In this document: one piece after another, positions 16,307 through 26,234 of the stretch
How the letters are laid out: every line of letters begins with the position of its first letter
Position numbering within the stretch: position 1 is the first letter of the stretch
Assembly (NCBI GenBank): GCA_903851385.1
Contig: CAINOC010000025.1
Span: 1 to 39,585 of the forward strand
Length of the DNA stretch: 39,585 nt
Direction: 5' to 3'
Origin: an uncultured Chlorobiaceae bacterium
GTDB taxonomy: Bacteria; Bacteroidota; Chlorobiia; Chlorobiales; Chlorobiaceae
Translations under genes and position numbers: made by a program
Notes under the pieces: model-generated
What the model was told of the DNA's origin: nothing
The model's database searches: none
The model's input: only the letters and a program-made list of their open reading frames with translations

Positions 16307-17298
16307 AAAAAGCGCTCATCCCTTTTTTGATGGTAGTAGTTCTTGCACTGATTCCTTATGTCGGCGTTCACTATGCAGGACTTGGTTACCTGTTCGGGAT
16401 TGTTTTGCCCTATTCGGCGATGACCATACTGCTCTGTGGTTTCATTTTCAGAATGGCTGACTGGCTGAGAAGGCCCGTTCCTTTTTGTATTCCTACAACA
16501 TGCGGCCAGGAACAATCTCTGGACTGGATCAAGCAGGATAAACTGGAAAGCCCTTCAAACTTCCTGTATGCGGCTGCCAGAGTACTGTCTGAAGTGTTTT
16601 TTTTCCGTTCACTGTTTCGAAATACCCGATCAGAACTGCATAAAGGCTCAAATCTGACCTATGGCTCAAACAAGTGGTTATGGCTTGGGGGGTTGGCTTT
16701 TCACTGGTCTCTCCTGGTGATTGTGCTCCGTCATGCCCGTTTTTTTTTCATCATGGTTCCGGATTCCCTCCAGTATCTTGATGATGCTGACCGATTTCTT
16801 GATGTCACTCTTCCGGCATTTTACATGACTGATGCTCTGGTGCTTGCTGCATTAACTTTCCTTGTTCTCCGCAGGATTCGGGATGCAAAAATGAGGGTGA
16901 TATCGCTGCCGACAGATTTTTTCCCACTCTTTTTAATTATGGCCATCGCGCTGGTGGGAATCAGCATGCGCTATGTAACCAAGGTGGATGTCATGCCGGT
17001 AAAAGTCCTTATGCTGAATCTGCTTAATTTCAGTTTTGAACCTCCCGGAGAGATAGGCACACTCTTTTACGTTCATTTATTTCTGATTTGCGTGCTGGCA
17101 ATCTATTTCCCTTTCAGCAAGCTCATGCATATGGGAGGAATCTTTTTAAGCCCTACACGCAATCAGTGTAATAACAGTCGTGCAAAGCGGCATAGCAATC
17201 CATGGAACTCCCCGATAAAGTTCAGAACCTATGCTGAGTATGAGGATGATTATCGCGACAAGATGAAGAAGGCGAAATTGCCGGTTGAAAAGCAATAA
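16303..17298 (+). CDS. dsrM: DsrM, membrane cytochrome b subunit
   Basis: The ATG at 16303 has GAGGAGGG upstream and overlaps the dsrT stop codon; the product is 331 residues. Hydrophobic helices are visible around 5-25, 30-50, 125-150, 175-195, 205-230 and 245-270. His residues in or near them (such as in AFHWSLL and VLRHARFF) would bind b hemes, as in NarI-like proteins. DsrM exchanges electrons with the quinone pool and with the Fe-S subunit DsrK. Its C-terminal tail (280-331) is charged and cytoplasmic. Confidence 0.92.
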   Translation: MKKALIPFLMVVVLALIPYVGVHYAGLGYLFGIVLPYSAMTILLCGFIFRMADWLRRPVPFCIPTTCGQEQSLDWIKQDKLESPSNFLYAAARVLSEVFFFRSLFRNTRSELHKGSNLTYGSNKWLWLGGLAFHWSLLVIVLRHARFFFIMVPDSLQYLDDADRFLDVTLPAFYMTDALVLAALTFLVLRRIRDAKMRVISLPTDFFPLFLIMAIALVGISMRYVTKVDVMPVKVLMLNLLNFSFEPPGEIGTLFYVHLFLICVLAIYFPFSKLMHMGGIFLSPTRNQCNNSRAKRHSNPWNSPIKFRTYAEYEDDYRDKMKKAKLPVEKQ

Positions 17299-17300
17299 CT

Positions 17301-18950
17301 ATGTCGAAATACGCTTCTAAAGTATCTGAACTCAAAAAAGAGTTTGACGAAAAGCCAAGTATCCTCAAAGGGAATTATCTCGACAAAGAGTGGTGGGATA
17401 TACCTGTAGAGTTCCGTGAGGGCAACTGGTGCTTTCCTGCAAAGCCTGAAGTTCTGGAAAGTCTTGGGTTTGCAAATCCTCGAAAATGGGCAGCAACTGA
17501 CCAGGACTGGAAACTGCCGGGCGGGTGGGAAAAAACGATCAGCGAAGGACTGAAGAGCCGTCTGAAAAAGTACCGTTCTTTAAAGCTTTTTCTGGACACC
17601 TGTGTCCGCTGCGGGGCATGTGCCGATAAATGCCATTTTTTCCTTGGTACCGGAGATCCGAAAAATATGCCAGTGGTCAGGGCGGAACTTCTCCGTTCGG
17701 TCTATCGCAATGATTTCCCTCTGGCCGAGAAAATCCTGAAGGGTTTTTCAGGGTCGAGGAAGCTGACTCCGGAGGTTATCAAGGAGTGGCACATGTATTT
17801 CAACCAGTGTACTGAGTGCCGCAGATGCTCGGTATTCTGTCCTTTCGGCATTGATACCGCTGAAATTACAATGCTTGCCCGTGAGCTGCTGAACCTGATT
17901 GGCGTCAATAATAACTGGATACTGGAGCCTGTTTCAAACTGCAACCGTACAGGAAACCATCTCGGCATTGAGCCGCACACTTTTGTGCAGAATATTGAGT
18001 CGCTGGTTGAGGATATTGAGGATCTGACCGGTGTGACGGTGGAACCGACGTTCAACCGCAAGGGCGCTGAGGTGCTTTTTATAACACCTTCCGGCGATGT
18101 GTTCGGCGACCCGGGGGTTTATACGATGATGGGCTACCTGCTCCTGTTTCATCATATCGGGTTGGATTATACGATAAGTACTTATGCCTCAGAGGGGGGG
18201 AATTTTGGCATGTTCACCTCGAATGATATGATGAAGAAGCTGAATGCCAAGATGTACCATGAAGCAAAGCGCCTTGGGGTAAAATGGATTCTGGGCGGAG
18301 AGTGCGGACATATGTGGCGTGTGGTGCATCAATATATGGATACGATGAATGGTCCTGCGGATTTTCTTGAGCAGCCGGTTTCTCCGATTACAGGCACGAA
18401 GTTCACGAATGCAGCATCAACGAAGATGGTGCATATTGCCGAGTTCACTGCTGATTTGATTCACCATAAAAAGCTGAAGCTTGATCCGACCCGGAATGAC
18501 CACCTGCGGACAACGTTTCATGATTCCTGCAATATCGCCCGCGGAATGGGAATGTTTGATGAGCCCCGGTATGTGCTGCAAAATGTGTGCAAGAGCTTTC
18601 ATGAAATGCCAGAAAATACTATCAGGGAGCAGACCTTTTGCTGCGGGTCGGGCAGCGGCCTGAATACCGAAGAGTATATGGACATAAGGATGCGAGGGGG
18701 GTTGCCGAGGGCAAACGCGGTCAAGCATGTCAAGGAGAAGCACCAGGTAAATTCACTCGTTACCATTTGTGCTATTGATCGTGCCAGTCTGCCAACCCTT
18801 ATGAACTACTGGGTGCCGGGGGTTTCGGTGTATGGTCTGCATGAACTTGTAGGAAATGCGCTGGTTATGGAGGGTGAGAAAAAGAGAACGGAAGACCTGA
18901 GAGAGAATCCTATGGCAGGTTTTGAGGATAGGGAGAAAGGTGATGATTAG
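17301..18950 (+). CDS. dsrK: DsrK, HdrD-like Fe-S catalytic subunit
   Basis: The 549-residue protein has two N-terminal [4Fe-4S] motifs (CVRCGACADKC and CTECRRCSVFC). It also has C-terminal CCG-type cysteine clusters, including FHDSCN and TFCCGSGSG, that build the noncubane cluster of heterodisulfide reductase HdrD/HdrB. DsrK faces the cytoplasm on DsrM and is thought to act on the DsrC disulfide or trisulfide. It starts two bases after dsrM and overlaps dsrJ. No truncation is seen. Confidence 0.96.
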   Translation: MSKYASKVSELKKEFDEKPSILKGNYLDKEWWDIPVEFREGNWCFPAKPEVLESLGFANPRKWAATDQDWKLPGGWEKTISEGLKSRLKKYRSLKLFLDTCVRCGACADKCHFFLGTGDPKNMPVVRAELLRSVYRNDFPLAEKILKGFSGSRKLTPEVIKEWHMYFNQCTECRRCSVFCPFGIDTAEITMLARELLNLIGVNNNWILEPVSNCNRTGNHLGIEPHTFVQNIESLVEDIEDLTGVTVEPTFNRKGAEVLFITPSGDVFGDPGVYTMMGYLLLFHHIGLDYTISTYASEGGNFGMFTSNDMMKKLNAKMYHEAKRLGVKWILGGECGHMWRVVHQYMDTMNGPADFLEQPVSPITGTKFTNAASTKMVHIAEFTADLIHHKKLKLDPTRNDHLRTTFHDSCNIARGMGMFDEPRYVLQNVCKSFHEMPENTIREQTFCCGSGSGLNTEEYMDIRMRGGLPRANAVKHVKEKHQVNSLVTICAIDRASLPTLMNYWVPGVSVYGLHELVGNALVMEGEKKRTEDLRENPMAGFEDREKGDD

Positions 18951-19338
18951 AAAAAAGCCAATGATCTTTTTCGGCCTGACTCTTGTTCTGTTCGCTTCGC
19001 TCTATGCTTTCATGCAGGATGGAATGGCGGAAAAAACGACACAACCGCAGGCACAGAATCTGCACAGACAGGTATCGGTTGACAGCACGAAATGTATTGC
19101 CTCGAAGGAGTTCATGCGCGCCAATCACATGCGGGTATTGAACGAATGGCGAAATTCATCGGTGCGTGAGGGAAATCGAATCTTTGTGGCTCCCAATGGC
19201 AGCAAGCTGGAAAAGAGTCTGAATACCTGTCTGGGATGTCACAAGAATAACAAGCTTTTTTGCTTTAACTGCCACATGTATGCCAATGTAAAGCCAAAGT
19301 GCTGGAATTGCCATATTTCGGCCATGGAAACACCATGA
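18943..19338 (+). CDS. dsrJ: DsrJ, periplasmic triheme cytochrome c
   Basis: The ATG at 18943 overlaps the end of dsrK; the product is 131 residues. A single N-terminal hydrophobic helix (about 6-23) acts as membrane anchor or signal. Three CxxCH sites are present: CLGCH (96-100), CFNCH (107-111) and CWNCH (120-124). C51 in [17 protein letters not shown] matches the cysteine that gives DsrJ its unusual His/Cys heme ligation in Allochromatium. It faces the periplasm with DsrO. Its stop codon overlaps the dsrO start. Confidence 0.95.
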   Translation: MIRKKPMIFFGLTLVLFASLYAFMQDGMAEKTTQPQAQNLHRQVSVDSTKCIASKEFMRANHMRVLNEWRNSSVREGNRIFVAPNGSKLEKSLNTCLGCHKNNKLFCFNCHMYANVKPKCWNCHISAMETP

Positions 19339-20114
19339 TGAACGAAGAGAGAAGAGCATTTATCAAGAAATCCGGGTTAGGGGTTCTTGCGTGTATGGGA
19401 GCTGCATCGGGTTTGATCCCAAAGTTTTCCCTGGAAAAAACAGTGTTGCCGGCATGGGATGAGAAGCAGGTTCCTGGAAAAATCCGCTGGGGAATGCTGA
19501 TTGATACTCGCAAATGCATAGAGGGATGCAAGGAGTGCGTTGCACAGTGCCATCACGTGCACAACGTACCTGATTTCAATAACCGCAAGGATGAGGTTAA
19601 GTGGATCTGGAAAAGTTCTTACAATAAGGTGTTTCCGACGGCGAGCCAGCAGTTTCAGAGCGAAAAAATTGCCGGACGATCCTATCTTGCACTCTGCAAT
19701 CATTGTGCTGATTCACCTTGTACTCGTGTATGCCCCACTGAAGCGACCTTTAAGCGGTGGGATGGTATTGTAGCAATGGATTATCACCGCTGCATAGGGT
19801 GTCGGTTCTGCATGGCTGCATGCCCCTATGGATCAAGGAGCTTCAACTGGCAGGATCCCCGCACGGCTATCAAAGATCCGAGCCTTGCCTACCCGACACG
19901 GGAACAGGGCGTTGTTGAAAAGTGCAATTTCTGTTCTGATCGACTGGTGAAGGGTTTGCTTCCCGCATGTGTTGAAGCCTGCCCGCAACAGGTGATGACC
20001 TTCGGTGATCTGAATGATCCGAAATCTGAAATCCGTGGGCTGCTTGAAAATAACGAAACCATGCAGAGAAAGCCTGAACTGGGTACAAAACCATCAGTTT
20101 TTTACATTATTTAA
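19335..20114 (+). CDS. dsrO: DsrO, Tat-exported Fe-S protein
   Basis: The ATG at 19335 overlaps the dsrJ stop (ATGA). The 259-residue protein begins with a twin-arginine signal ([10 protein letters not shown] plus a hydrophobic stretch to about residue 30), so it is exported folded. It has four ferredoxin-like cysteine groups, including [28 protein letters not shown] and CNFC, typical of the DmsB/HybA/DsrO family. It would link DsrJ to the DsrP membrane subunit on the periplasmic side. Confidence 0.95.
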   Translation: MMNEERRAFIKKSGLGVLACMGAASGLIPKFSLEKTVLPAWDEKQVPGKIRWGMLIDTRKCIEGCKECVAQCHHVHNVPDFNNRKDEVKWIWKSSYNKVFPTASQQFQSEKIAGRSYLALCNHCADSPCTRVCPTEATFKRWDGIVAMDYHRCIGCRFCMAACPYGSRSFNWQDPRTAIKDPSLAYPTREQGVVEKCNFCSDRLVKGLLPACVEACPQQVMTFGDLNDPKSEIRGLLENNETMQRKPELGTKPSVFYII

Positions 20115-20123
20115 CGATTTCCC

Positions 20124-21275
20124 ATGATTGAGAAAGCTCTGAAAGGAAACCGAAACTACTGGATCTGGATATCGTTCCTCGCTCTGGTAATTGCCTCCGG
20201 TATATCAGCCTATAGTCAGCAGCGGTGGTTCGGACTCACTGTTACCGGTATGGGCCGGGATGTGAGCTGGGGACTCTATATTGCGCAATTCACGTTTCTG
20301 GTGGGGGTTGCCGCATCGGCGGTAATGGTGGTACTCCCCTACTATCTGCATAACTATAAGGCTTTCGGAAAAATTGTCATTATCGGGGAGTTCCTGGCGG
20401 TTTCGGCTACCTTGATGTGCCTGCTTTTTATTCTGGCTGATATGGGAAGGCCGGATCGAGTGCTCAATGTTATGCTTTATCCCAGCCCTCATTCGATGGT
20501 ATTCTGGGATGTCATGGTTCTGAACGGGTATTTTATTATAAATCTTGTCAGCGGATGGACTGTTTTGGGAGCAGAACGTAAGGGAATCCCCCCTCCTCGC
20601 TGGGTCAAACCTGTTATCTACCTTTCGATTCCTTGGGCAGTCAGCATCCATACAGTGACAGCATTCCTTTATGCAGGACTGCCTGGAAGGCATCTCTGGC
20701 TGACTGCTGTGCTTGCTCCACGCTTTCTTGCATCCGCGTTTGCTGCAGGAACCTCGCTCTTAATTCTACTTACAATCATACTGAAAAAAACAACAGGTTT
20801 TGATGCGGGCAGTGAAGCGAGGGAAAAGCTTGCTGTTTTGGCCACCTATGCAGGGGTGACGAATTTCTTCCTGATCGGTACAGAGTTTTTTACAGCCTTA
20901 TACAGCAATATACCGAGTCACATGCATAGCCTGCAGTACCTCTTTTTCGGGCTTGAAGGACATAGCAATCTTGTTCCATGGATGTGGTTCTCCCTGATGA
21001 TCGGTCTTGGTTCAGTAGTAGTGCTGTTGATACCAGCATTGAGAGCATCATCCAAATGGTTACCCGCAGCCTGTGCAGGTCTGGTGATTTCCATCTGGAT
21101 CGACAAGGGGGTTGGCCTGATTCTTGGAGGCTTTGTTCCTTCACCTCTTGAAGATATCGTTGAATACTCGCCTACCCTGATAGAAATAGCCATTACATTG
21201 GGCATCTGGGCAATCGGCGCTCTCTTGCTCACTGTGCTGCTCAAGGTTGCTGTAGCGGTCAAAACACAAGAGTGA
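20124..21275 (+). CDS. dsrP: DsrP, NrfD-like membrane subunit
   Basis: The 383-residue protein is almost entirely hydrophobic, with about ten membrane helices, and belongs to the NrfD/PsrC family of quinone-interacting subunits. [15 protein letters not shown] near the N-terminus is typical of the family. It follows dsrO by nine bases and ends the DsrMKJOP complex genes. A strong terminator lies 45 bp downstream. It probably exchanges electrons between menaquinone and DsrO. Confidence 0.95.
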   Translation: MIEKALKGNRNYWIWISFLALVIASGISAYSQQRWFGLTVTGMGRDVSWGLYIAQFTFLVGVAASAVMVVLPYYLHNYKAFGKIVIIGEFLAVSATLMCLLFILADMGRPDRVLNVMLYPSPHSMVFWDVMVLNGYFIINLVSGWTVLGAERKGIPPPRWVKPVIYLSIPWAVSIHTVTAFLYAGLPGRHLWLTAVLAPRFLASAFAAGTSLLILLTIILKKTTGFDAGSEAREKLAVLATYAGVTNFFLIGTEFFTALYSNIPSHMHSLQYLFFGLEGHSNLVPWMWFSLMIGLGSVVVLLIPALRASSKWLPAACAGLVISIWIDKGVGLILGGFVPSPLEDIVEYSPTLIEIAITLGIWAIGALLLTVLLKVAVAVKTQE

Positions 21276-21284
21276 TGAAAGGGT

Positions 21285-21306
21285 GGGCAGTCGGCAGTTG
21301 GCAGTA
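21285..21306. repeat. Dispersed GGCAGTTGGCAGT repeat copy
   Basis: GGGCAGT-CGGCAGT-TGGCAGT units repeat with about 7-8-base period between the dsrP stop and its terminator. The same units form the array at 1533-1573. The copies are short and non-coding. Confidence 0.55.
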
Positions 21307-21319
21307 GAAAGAAGAGAGT

Positions 21320-21351
21320 AGTCCGCAGGATCAGGCGGACTTTTTGTTTTT
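21320..21351 (+). terminator. Rho-independent terminator after dsrP
   Basis: AGTCCGC (21320-21326) and GCGGACT (21335-21341) form a perfect 7-bp GC-rich stem with an 8-base loop. The stem is followed at once by TTTTTGTTTTT. It would end the long dsr transcript and separate dsrV and dsrW. A copy of the GGCAGTTGGCAGT repeat lies just before it (21285-21306). Confidence 0.88.
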
Positions 21352-21445
21352 ATGAGAGGCTTGCGATAAGGCTTTGAGGCAGCAGGTGCTCTGGTTATCT
21401 TTAGTTGTGAGTCGCTTTATGCATTATCAATATTAACGCCATAGT

Positions 21446-21889
21446 ATGAAGATGTTTTTGCCGATCAATGTCAGGATAGATGATAAAAAAATTCTGTTCA
21501 TCGGTGGTGGTAAAATTGCCATGCACAAGATTGTGACGGTGGAAAAGTATACCTCCAATATTATTATTCTCGCTCCAGAGATTCATGAGGAGCTGAAAGG
21601 GAAAGGATTCACTGAGATTTACAAGGAGTATGAGCAAAGCGACTTGAAGGGGTGTTTTCTTGTCTATGCATGCACAAACATCATTGAGGTGAATCGCAGG
21701 ATCAAAAACGATGCTGAAGCGTTGGGAATTCTGGTGAATGTGGTGGATAACAGAGAGCTTTCGGATTTCATTTCACCTGCTGTTTTTAAACAGGATGAGA
21801 TGACCGTCGCCATATCATCGAATGGACAAAACGTTAAAAAATCTGTTGAGTGGAGAGATAAAATAAAAGCCATTCTTCAGAACCATTGA
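21446..21889 (+). CDS. dsrV: DsrV, precorrin-2 dehydrogenase/ferrochelatase-type siroheme enzyme
   Basis: The 147-residue protein matches the N-terminal NAD-binding part of CysG/Met8p. [12 protein letters not shown] (about 15-26) is the dinucleotide loop, and [29 protein letters not shown] is the family core (given here as residues about 98-126). It lacks the long C-terminal dimerisation part of full siroheme synthase. It would oxidise precorrin-2 to sirohydrochlorin and perhaps insert iron, supplying siroheme to DsrAB and the assimilatory sulfite reductase. No clear Shine-Dalgarno is seen. Confidence 0.88.
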   Translation: MKMFLPINVRIDDKKILFIGGGKIAMHKIVTVEKYTSNIIILAPEIHEELKGKGFTEIYKEYEQSDLKGCFLVYACTNIIEVNRRIKNDAEALGILVNVVDNRELSDFISPAVFKQDEMTVAISSNGQNVKKSVEWRDKIKAILQNH

Positions 21890-21922
21890 CCGTCATGAGG
21901 ATACCTATAAAAGGAAGTAATA

Positions 21923-23320
21923 ATGACAACAGCAGTACCGACCCATACAGAAAACCCTGTAACTCAAAGGAAAGGATATGTTTATATCATCGGCGCCGGT
22001 CCTGGCGATCCTGAATTACTCACTCTCAAGGGCGAAAGGGTTCTTCGCGAGGCTGATGTTATTCTCTATGATGATCTCGTAAGCAGCGAACTGATCGAAC
22101 GGTTTCATGCCCTGAAAATATATACCGGCAAAAGAAAAGACAGCCACCACTTTGAGCAGGATGAGATTAATGAAGAGATAGTTCGCCATGCCCTCCAAGG
22201 CAAGAAAGTTGCACGGTTAAAAGGTGGAGATCCTTTTGTTTTCGGCAGGGGTGGTGAAGAAATAGAAGTGTTACGGAACAACGGTATCGGGTATGAAATC
22301 ATCCCGGGGATTACTGCCGCCCATGGAGCTAGTGCCTATACTGAAATTCCTTTAACGATGAGAAAAATTTCCTCTTCAGTAGCCTTTTGCACAGGACATC
22401 CTATAAACAAAATCCAGGTTCCTGATGCTGATACACTTGTCTATTACATGGTAGCCTCTTCTGTTCACGATGTTCTGGATGCTGTTGAAAAAAAGGGATG
22501 GAAAGAGGATACAAAGGTTGCGATTGTTCAGAATGCGACCAGATACAATCAGAAAATTTTTACCGGTACGCTTGGTGAGTTAAGAAAACGGGAAAAAGCG
22601 GTCTATTCTCCTGCCCTGCTTATTCTTGGAGCTAATATCAACCAGTTTATCGAGAATAACTGGTATTCAAAAAAGAAGAAGGTGCTGATTACCGGGGATA
22701 ATGAGATGATGTTCAATAGTGAAGAATATATCTCAGTTCCATTCCCCTGTCATCGGGTTGATGGCGCTGACAGGGAGAAGGTGAACCAATGCTTTCAGAA
22801 TATTGGCGACTATTCTGTCCTTTTATTCCCGAACAGGTTTGCTGTCAACTATTTCTTCAGGTACTTCCATGAGTACGGCAAAGATGTGCGTTATCTCGGA
22901 AACAATAAAATCTATACATCAAGTCCCGCTGCTTGTGCGGAGTTACTGAAATATGGGGTAATAGCGGATTTGCATCTTGAGGCAGAGTGCTCAAGTGATA
23001 TTTTAAGCATACTTCAGGAAAAGGGTATTAAGAATGAAAATATTCTGCTTCCCTGTTCAAATATCAAGGATGACTATCTGGTAAATGGATTGATGTCATT
23101 ACACAACATGGTGACACCATTGAGTGTTTATTATCAGGGAGCTCAGGAACAGGGGGAAACGATCGACCTTGATTTTATTGACGAGATTTATTTTTCATCA
23201 CCAATATGTGTGAGAAATTTCAAAAGCTTTTATCCGTCAATTCCTGATAAGATCAAGGTGACAACTCCCGATCAAAACACCGAAGGTGAGTACAGAAAGC
23301 TTTTTATGGAGAAGGCGTAA
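21923..23320 (+). CDS. dsrW: DsrW, uroporphyrinogen-III methyltransferase/synthase fusion
   Basis: Residues 15-245 are a complete SUMT (CobA) domain: [17 protein letters not shown], then [25 protein letters not shown] and the EVIPGIT-type loop ([11 protein letters not shown]). Residues about 250-465 look like a diverged uroporphyrinogen-III synthase (HemD) domain. The fusion makes uroporphyrinogen III and methylates it to precorrin-2, the step before DsrV. AAAAGGAAG precedes the ATG, 33 bp after dsrV. HemD is weakly conserved in general, so that half is called mainly from position and length. Confidence 0.9.
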   Translation: MTTAVPTHTENPVTQRKGYVYIIGAGPGDPELLTLKGERVLREADVILYDDLVSSELIERFHALKIYTGKRKDSHHFEQDEINEEIVRHALQGKKVARLKGGDPFVFGRGGEEIEVLRNNGIGYEIIPGITAAHGASAYTEIPLTMRKISSSVAFCTGHPINKIQVPDADTLVYYMVASSVHDVLDAVEKKGWKEDTKVAIVQNATRYNQKIFTGTLGELRKREKAVYSPALLILGANINQFIENNWYSKKKKVLITGDNEMMFNSEEYISVPFPCHRVDGADREKVNQCFQNIGDYSVLLFPNRFAVNYFFRYFHEYGKDVRYLGNNKIYTSSPAACAELLKYGVIADLHLEAECSSDILSILQEKGIKNENILLPCSNIKDDYLVNGLMSLHNMVTPLSVYYQGAQEQGETIDLDFIDEIYFSSPICVRNFKSFYPSIPDKIKVTTPDQNTEGEYRKLFMEKA

Positions 23321-23339
23321 CCAGAGAAACCCTCTTTTT

Positions 23340-24116
23340 TTATATCTGAGCCAGCAAGTTGATGCGACGAAAGGTTTCAAAGCATCTGCCATCGCTCTCA
23401 AGGGTTTCCTCAATCATCCGGTTAATGACAAAATCCCGGAATGTTGATTGTTTTTCTTTGGGGATGAAAGGAAGCAGAGGTACAAGACTTGGTTGATCGA
23501 TCCATCGGACCATGGTATTGATATCGGGGAAATAACGATCGGCATTCTCTCCCCAAACGTTAACGCTCCGGAATCCGGCTGAGTTGGCTAAAGCAGAATA
23601 CTCGTCGACACCAGGCATATACCAGGGCCACTGAAATGCTGAGAAATATTCGGCATAAGAAGCCATGGTCATAGCTTCCCTTATAACTGTAAAGAAGTTG
23701 GAGCAGTTGCCGTCCCCTCCAAAATTAAACCGAACACGGCCGTTTGGGCGAAGAGAGCGACGAACGTTTTGAATGAGTTTTGCATGATCCTTAACCCAAT
23801 GAAGGGTTGCGTTTGAAAAAACAACGTCGAATTGCTCTACAAAATTAAGATCGTTGATATCTAACAGGCTAAAGTGCAGGTTTTCCCTAGCTTTTGGAAG
23901 AGCCGCATCAATCATCCCCTGTGATGCATCAATCCCCAATACACTCCCTTTGGGCAAAAGCTCTGCAATTTGCACAGAGAGACTTCCGTCACCACAGCCG
24001 AGATCAAGAACGCATTCATCGCCCTTAAGTTCAAGTTCAGAAATAAGCCTGGCACCCCATTCTTTTTGATGCGCTGATGCCTGCTCGTATTTTTTTCCGT
24101 CGAATTCGTATGCCAT
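23340..24116 (-). CDS. SAM-dependent methyltransferase (trans-aconitate methyltransferase-like)
   Basis: The 258-residue protein is a class I methyltransferase. The SAM-binding motif I VLDLGCGDGSLSVQIAE is at about 41-57, followed by GIDASQGMI, and FSNATLHWVKD is the Tam-type motif. Length and the C-terminal region resemble trans-aconitate 2-methyltransferase, but the substrate cannot be told from sequence. It is the last of four minus-strand genes and is 35 bp after the transporter gene. It converges on dsrW with only 19 bp between stops and no strong terminator. Confidence 0.82.
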   Translation of the reverse strand: MAYEFDGKKYEQASAHQKEWGARLISELELKGDECVLDLGCGDGSLSVQIAELLPKGSVLGIDASQGMIDAALPKARENLHFSLLDINDLNFVEQFDVVFSNATLHWVKDHAKLIQNVRRSLRPNGRVRFNFGGDGNCSNFFTVIREAMTMASYAEYFSAFQWPWYMPGVDEYSALANSAGFRSVNVWGENADRYFPDINTMVRWIDQPSLVPLLPFIPKEKQSTFRDFVINRMIEETLESDGRCFETFRRINLLAQI

Positions 24117-24151
24117 TGCGTCTTAGGGGTTTCAACATGGTTTATGATACT

Positions 24152-25117
24152 CTACTTGATCCAGCCTTGAAGAATGGCCGTACAGCTTACCACTGAAACT
24201 ATCACCCAGAGGCTTACTCCCTGGGCAAGGGGCCTTACCCCTGTTTTGGCTAATACGGCTCTGGTCATGCCGCTGCCGATAAGAAAGAGAGTTACGACCA
24301 GACTCTGTTTTGCAATGCCGTTGAGTCCATGCCATACGGGACTAAACTGTGGTACCAAAGTACTGATGACTGCTGCTGCAACAAAACCGATGATGAAGAG
24401 CGGAACCTTAACGTTCCCTTCCGATTTTGTAAACCAGGCCGCAATGAGAGCCGAGGGCATTATCCAGAGTGCTCTTGTTAACTTGACTGTTGTGCCGATT
24501 GCAAGGGCAGTTGCACCAAAGGCTGCTGCTGCTCCTACGACACTGCTTGTGTCGTGAATGGCAAGAGCTGCCCAAAGGCCGAACTGTCGCTGACCCATAT
24601 TCAAGAGATGTCCCAGAGGCGGAAAGAGAAGCAGAGCGACGGAATTGAGGGTAAATATGGTGGCAAGTGATACGCCGGTCTCTTCGGCTTCTGCTTTTAT
24701 GACCGGAGCCATGGCAGCAATGGCGCTGCCTCCGCAAATAGCTGTTCCAAAAGAGATCAGAATTGATGTTGTTTTATCGGTTTTAAATAATTTTCCGAGT
24801 AAAAGACCCACGGCCATGGTAATGCTTATGCTGATGGCCGTGTAGAGGAATGCCTCCCTGCCTGTTGTGATGAGTTCAGGAAGATTCATGCCAAACCCTA
24901 ACCCGACAACTGATATCTGTAACAGCCGTTTTGTCCAGACCGAGACACTTTTGCCCCAGGGATTTCCGGCAGTAATTCCAAAGGCAATCCCTGCAACCAA
25001 AGCCATTGGTGCACTTACGAAAGGGAAACAACTCGCTACCATCAAAACCAGGAATATTACTTTCAGTTTCATGTCTCCCTGCACTGACATCTCTTTATTT
25101 TTACCGTTTGCAGTCAT
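24152..25117 (-). CDS. YeiH-family (UPF0324) transporter, putative sulfate/sulfur-oxyanion exporter
   Basis: The 321-residue protein has about ten hydrophobic helices. It carries family motifs including VVGLGFGMNLPEL, SFGTAICGGSAIAA, NSVALLLFPPLGH and a conserved AIHDTSSVVGAA. GAGGAG precedes the ATG at 25117. Members are annotated as putative sulfate exporters, on limited evidence. Here the gene stands beside a LysR gene and the sulfur-oxidation cluster, and two LysR-type sites lie 80-114 bp upstream. Export of sulfate or sulfite made by the Dsr pathway is a reasonable inference. Confidence 0.85.
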   Translation of the reverse strand: MTANGKNKEMSVQGDMKLKVIFLVLMVASCFPFVSAPMALVAGIAFGITAGNPWGKSVSVWTKRLLQISVVGLGFGMNLPELITTGREAFLYTAISISITMAVGLLLGKLFKTDKTTSILISFGTAICGGSAIAAMAPVIKAEAEETGVSLATIFTLNSVALLLFPPLGHLLNMGQRQFGLWAALAIHDTSSVVGAAAAFGATALAIGTTVKLTRALWIMPSALIAAWFTKSEGNVKVPLFIIGFVAAAVISTLVPQFSPVWHGLNGIAKQSLVVTLFLIGSGMTRAVLAKTGVRPLAQGVSLWVIVSVVSCTAILQGWIK

Positions 25118-25196
25118 TAAGTGCTCCTCTCATTAATTAATGATTTAAACCACTTATAACTTGTCAAAAATAAAACTGCTATGCCAATGGTAAAGA

Positions 25197-25231
25197 GTTA
25201 TATGCCATAACTAAATGTTATAATGAATAAC
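25197..25231. promoter_or_regulatory. Twin LysR-type sites before the YeiH-like gene
   Basis: GTTAT-ATGCC-ATAAC (25197-25211) and GTTAT-AATGA-ATAAC (25217-25231) are two perfect inverted repeats with identical arms and 5-bp centres. Each fits the LysR T-N11-A pattern. Their centres are 20 bp apart, about two helical turns, so two dimers would bind the same DNA face. A further perfect palindrome, TCATTAATTAATGA, lies at 25130-25143 next to the ribosome binding site. Confidence 0.72.
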
Positions 25232-25297
25232 AAGAGAAGTCTTTATTATAAGCCCTTGTTGCCTGCAACCTTCATGTATCAGATCATCAACACTGTG

Positions 25298-26191
25298 CTA
25301 TAAGTTATAATTAAGGAGTGCAAATTGCATAAATAACCCTGACAGGCCATTCTCAGGACCTGGAGGTGTAATGAAAAAAAATTGGCGTGGTATAGAGAAC
25401 CTTTTAATCGTAAGGATCTTGAGGCAACCCGATTCTACCTCTTTTAATACTGCATGCCTTGAAATGAAAGCCATGCAACTGGAATGCAGCAGATAGGATT
25501 TTATGGCTTCAGAACTGCCAAGGTACATTTCCACGTTTAAGCCTGATATTTTAATATCTGACATATGTAATGCATTGATAACCACCTCAAGAGTCCCCGA
25601 TCCTGGCTCACGAAGCAGTAGAGGGATTGCTTTGAGTTCCTCGATTCTGATTTCATCTTTTTTTGCCAACGGATTTTTTGCTGAGCTGACGAGAACAATT
25701 TCATCCCTTGCAAAAGGTGTGTATTGAATGTCGCGGCGTTTGGAATCACCTTCAATGACACCCAGTTCAATCTCTTTTCTGAGAAGTGCCTGCTCAATGT
25801 GTTCAGTATTGGCGTGGAGCATCTGTAGCTGGACATCTTTGTAACTGCTCTTAAACCTGGCAAGAAGAGGCGGAAGCACATATTGAAAAACTGTGGTACT
25901 TGCTCCCAGCTTCAAGCTTCCTTTATGCGATTCATTGAGCAAATTGATTTCATACTCCAATCGACGGGATATTTGTTGCAACGATTCAGTATGCTTCAAA
26001 AGCAGTTGTCCGGCAGTGGTCAGCGATACCGTATTTCCCTTCCGTTCAAAAAGCGGCAGTTTGAAATGGTTTTCAAGCTGTTTGATGTGCTTGGTAACTG
26101 CAGGCTGAGTAATATAAAGTTCATCGGCGGCCTTGGTAAAACTCAGGCGGCGGGCGACTGTATCAAATACTTTCAGGCGAAAATCAAACAT
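25298..26191 (-). CDS. LysR-family transcriptional regulator (CysB/CbbR/YeiE-like)
   Basis: The 297-residue protein has the LysR winged HTH at 1-60 (LSFTKAADELYITQPAVTKH, then LFERKGNTVSLTTAG) and a periplasmic-binding-like effector domain from about 90. It lies upstream of the YeiH-like transporter on the same strand; in enterobacteria yeiE and yeiH are also neighbours. The twin GTTAT-N5-ATAAC sites in front of the transporter are its likely targets. The ligand is unknown; a sulfur or nitrogen metabolite would suit the context. Confidence 0.9.
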   Translation of the reverse strand: MFDFRLKVFDTVARRLSFTKAADELYITQPAVTKHIKQLENHFKLPLFERKGNTVSLTTAGQLLLKHTESLQQISRRLEYEINLLNESHKGSLKLGASTTVFQYVLPPLLARFKSSYKDVQLQMLHANTEHIEQALLRKEIELGVIEGDSKRRDIQYTPFARDEIVLVSSAKNPLAKKDEIRIEELKAIPLLLREPGSGTLEVVINALHMSDIKISGLNVEMYLGSSEAIKSYLLHSSCMAFISRHAVLKEVESGCLKILTIKRFSIPRQFFFITPPGPENGLSGLFMQFALLNYNL

Positions 26192-26234
26192 AAAATGCTT
26201 AGGGATATCATTTTACCGATCTGACACAGGGCGC

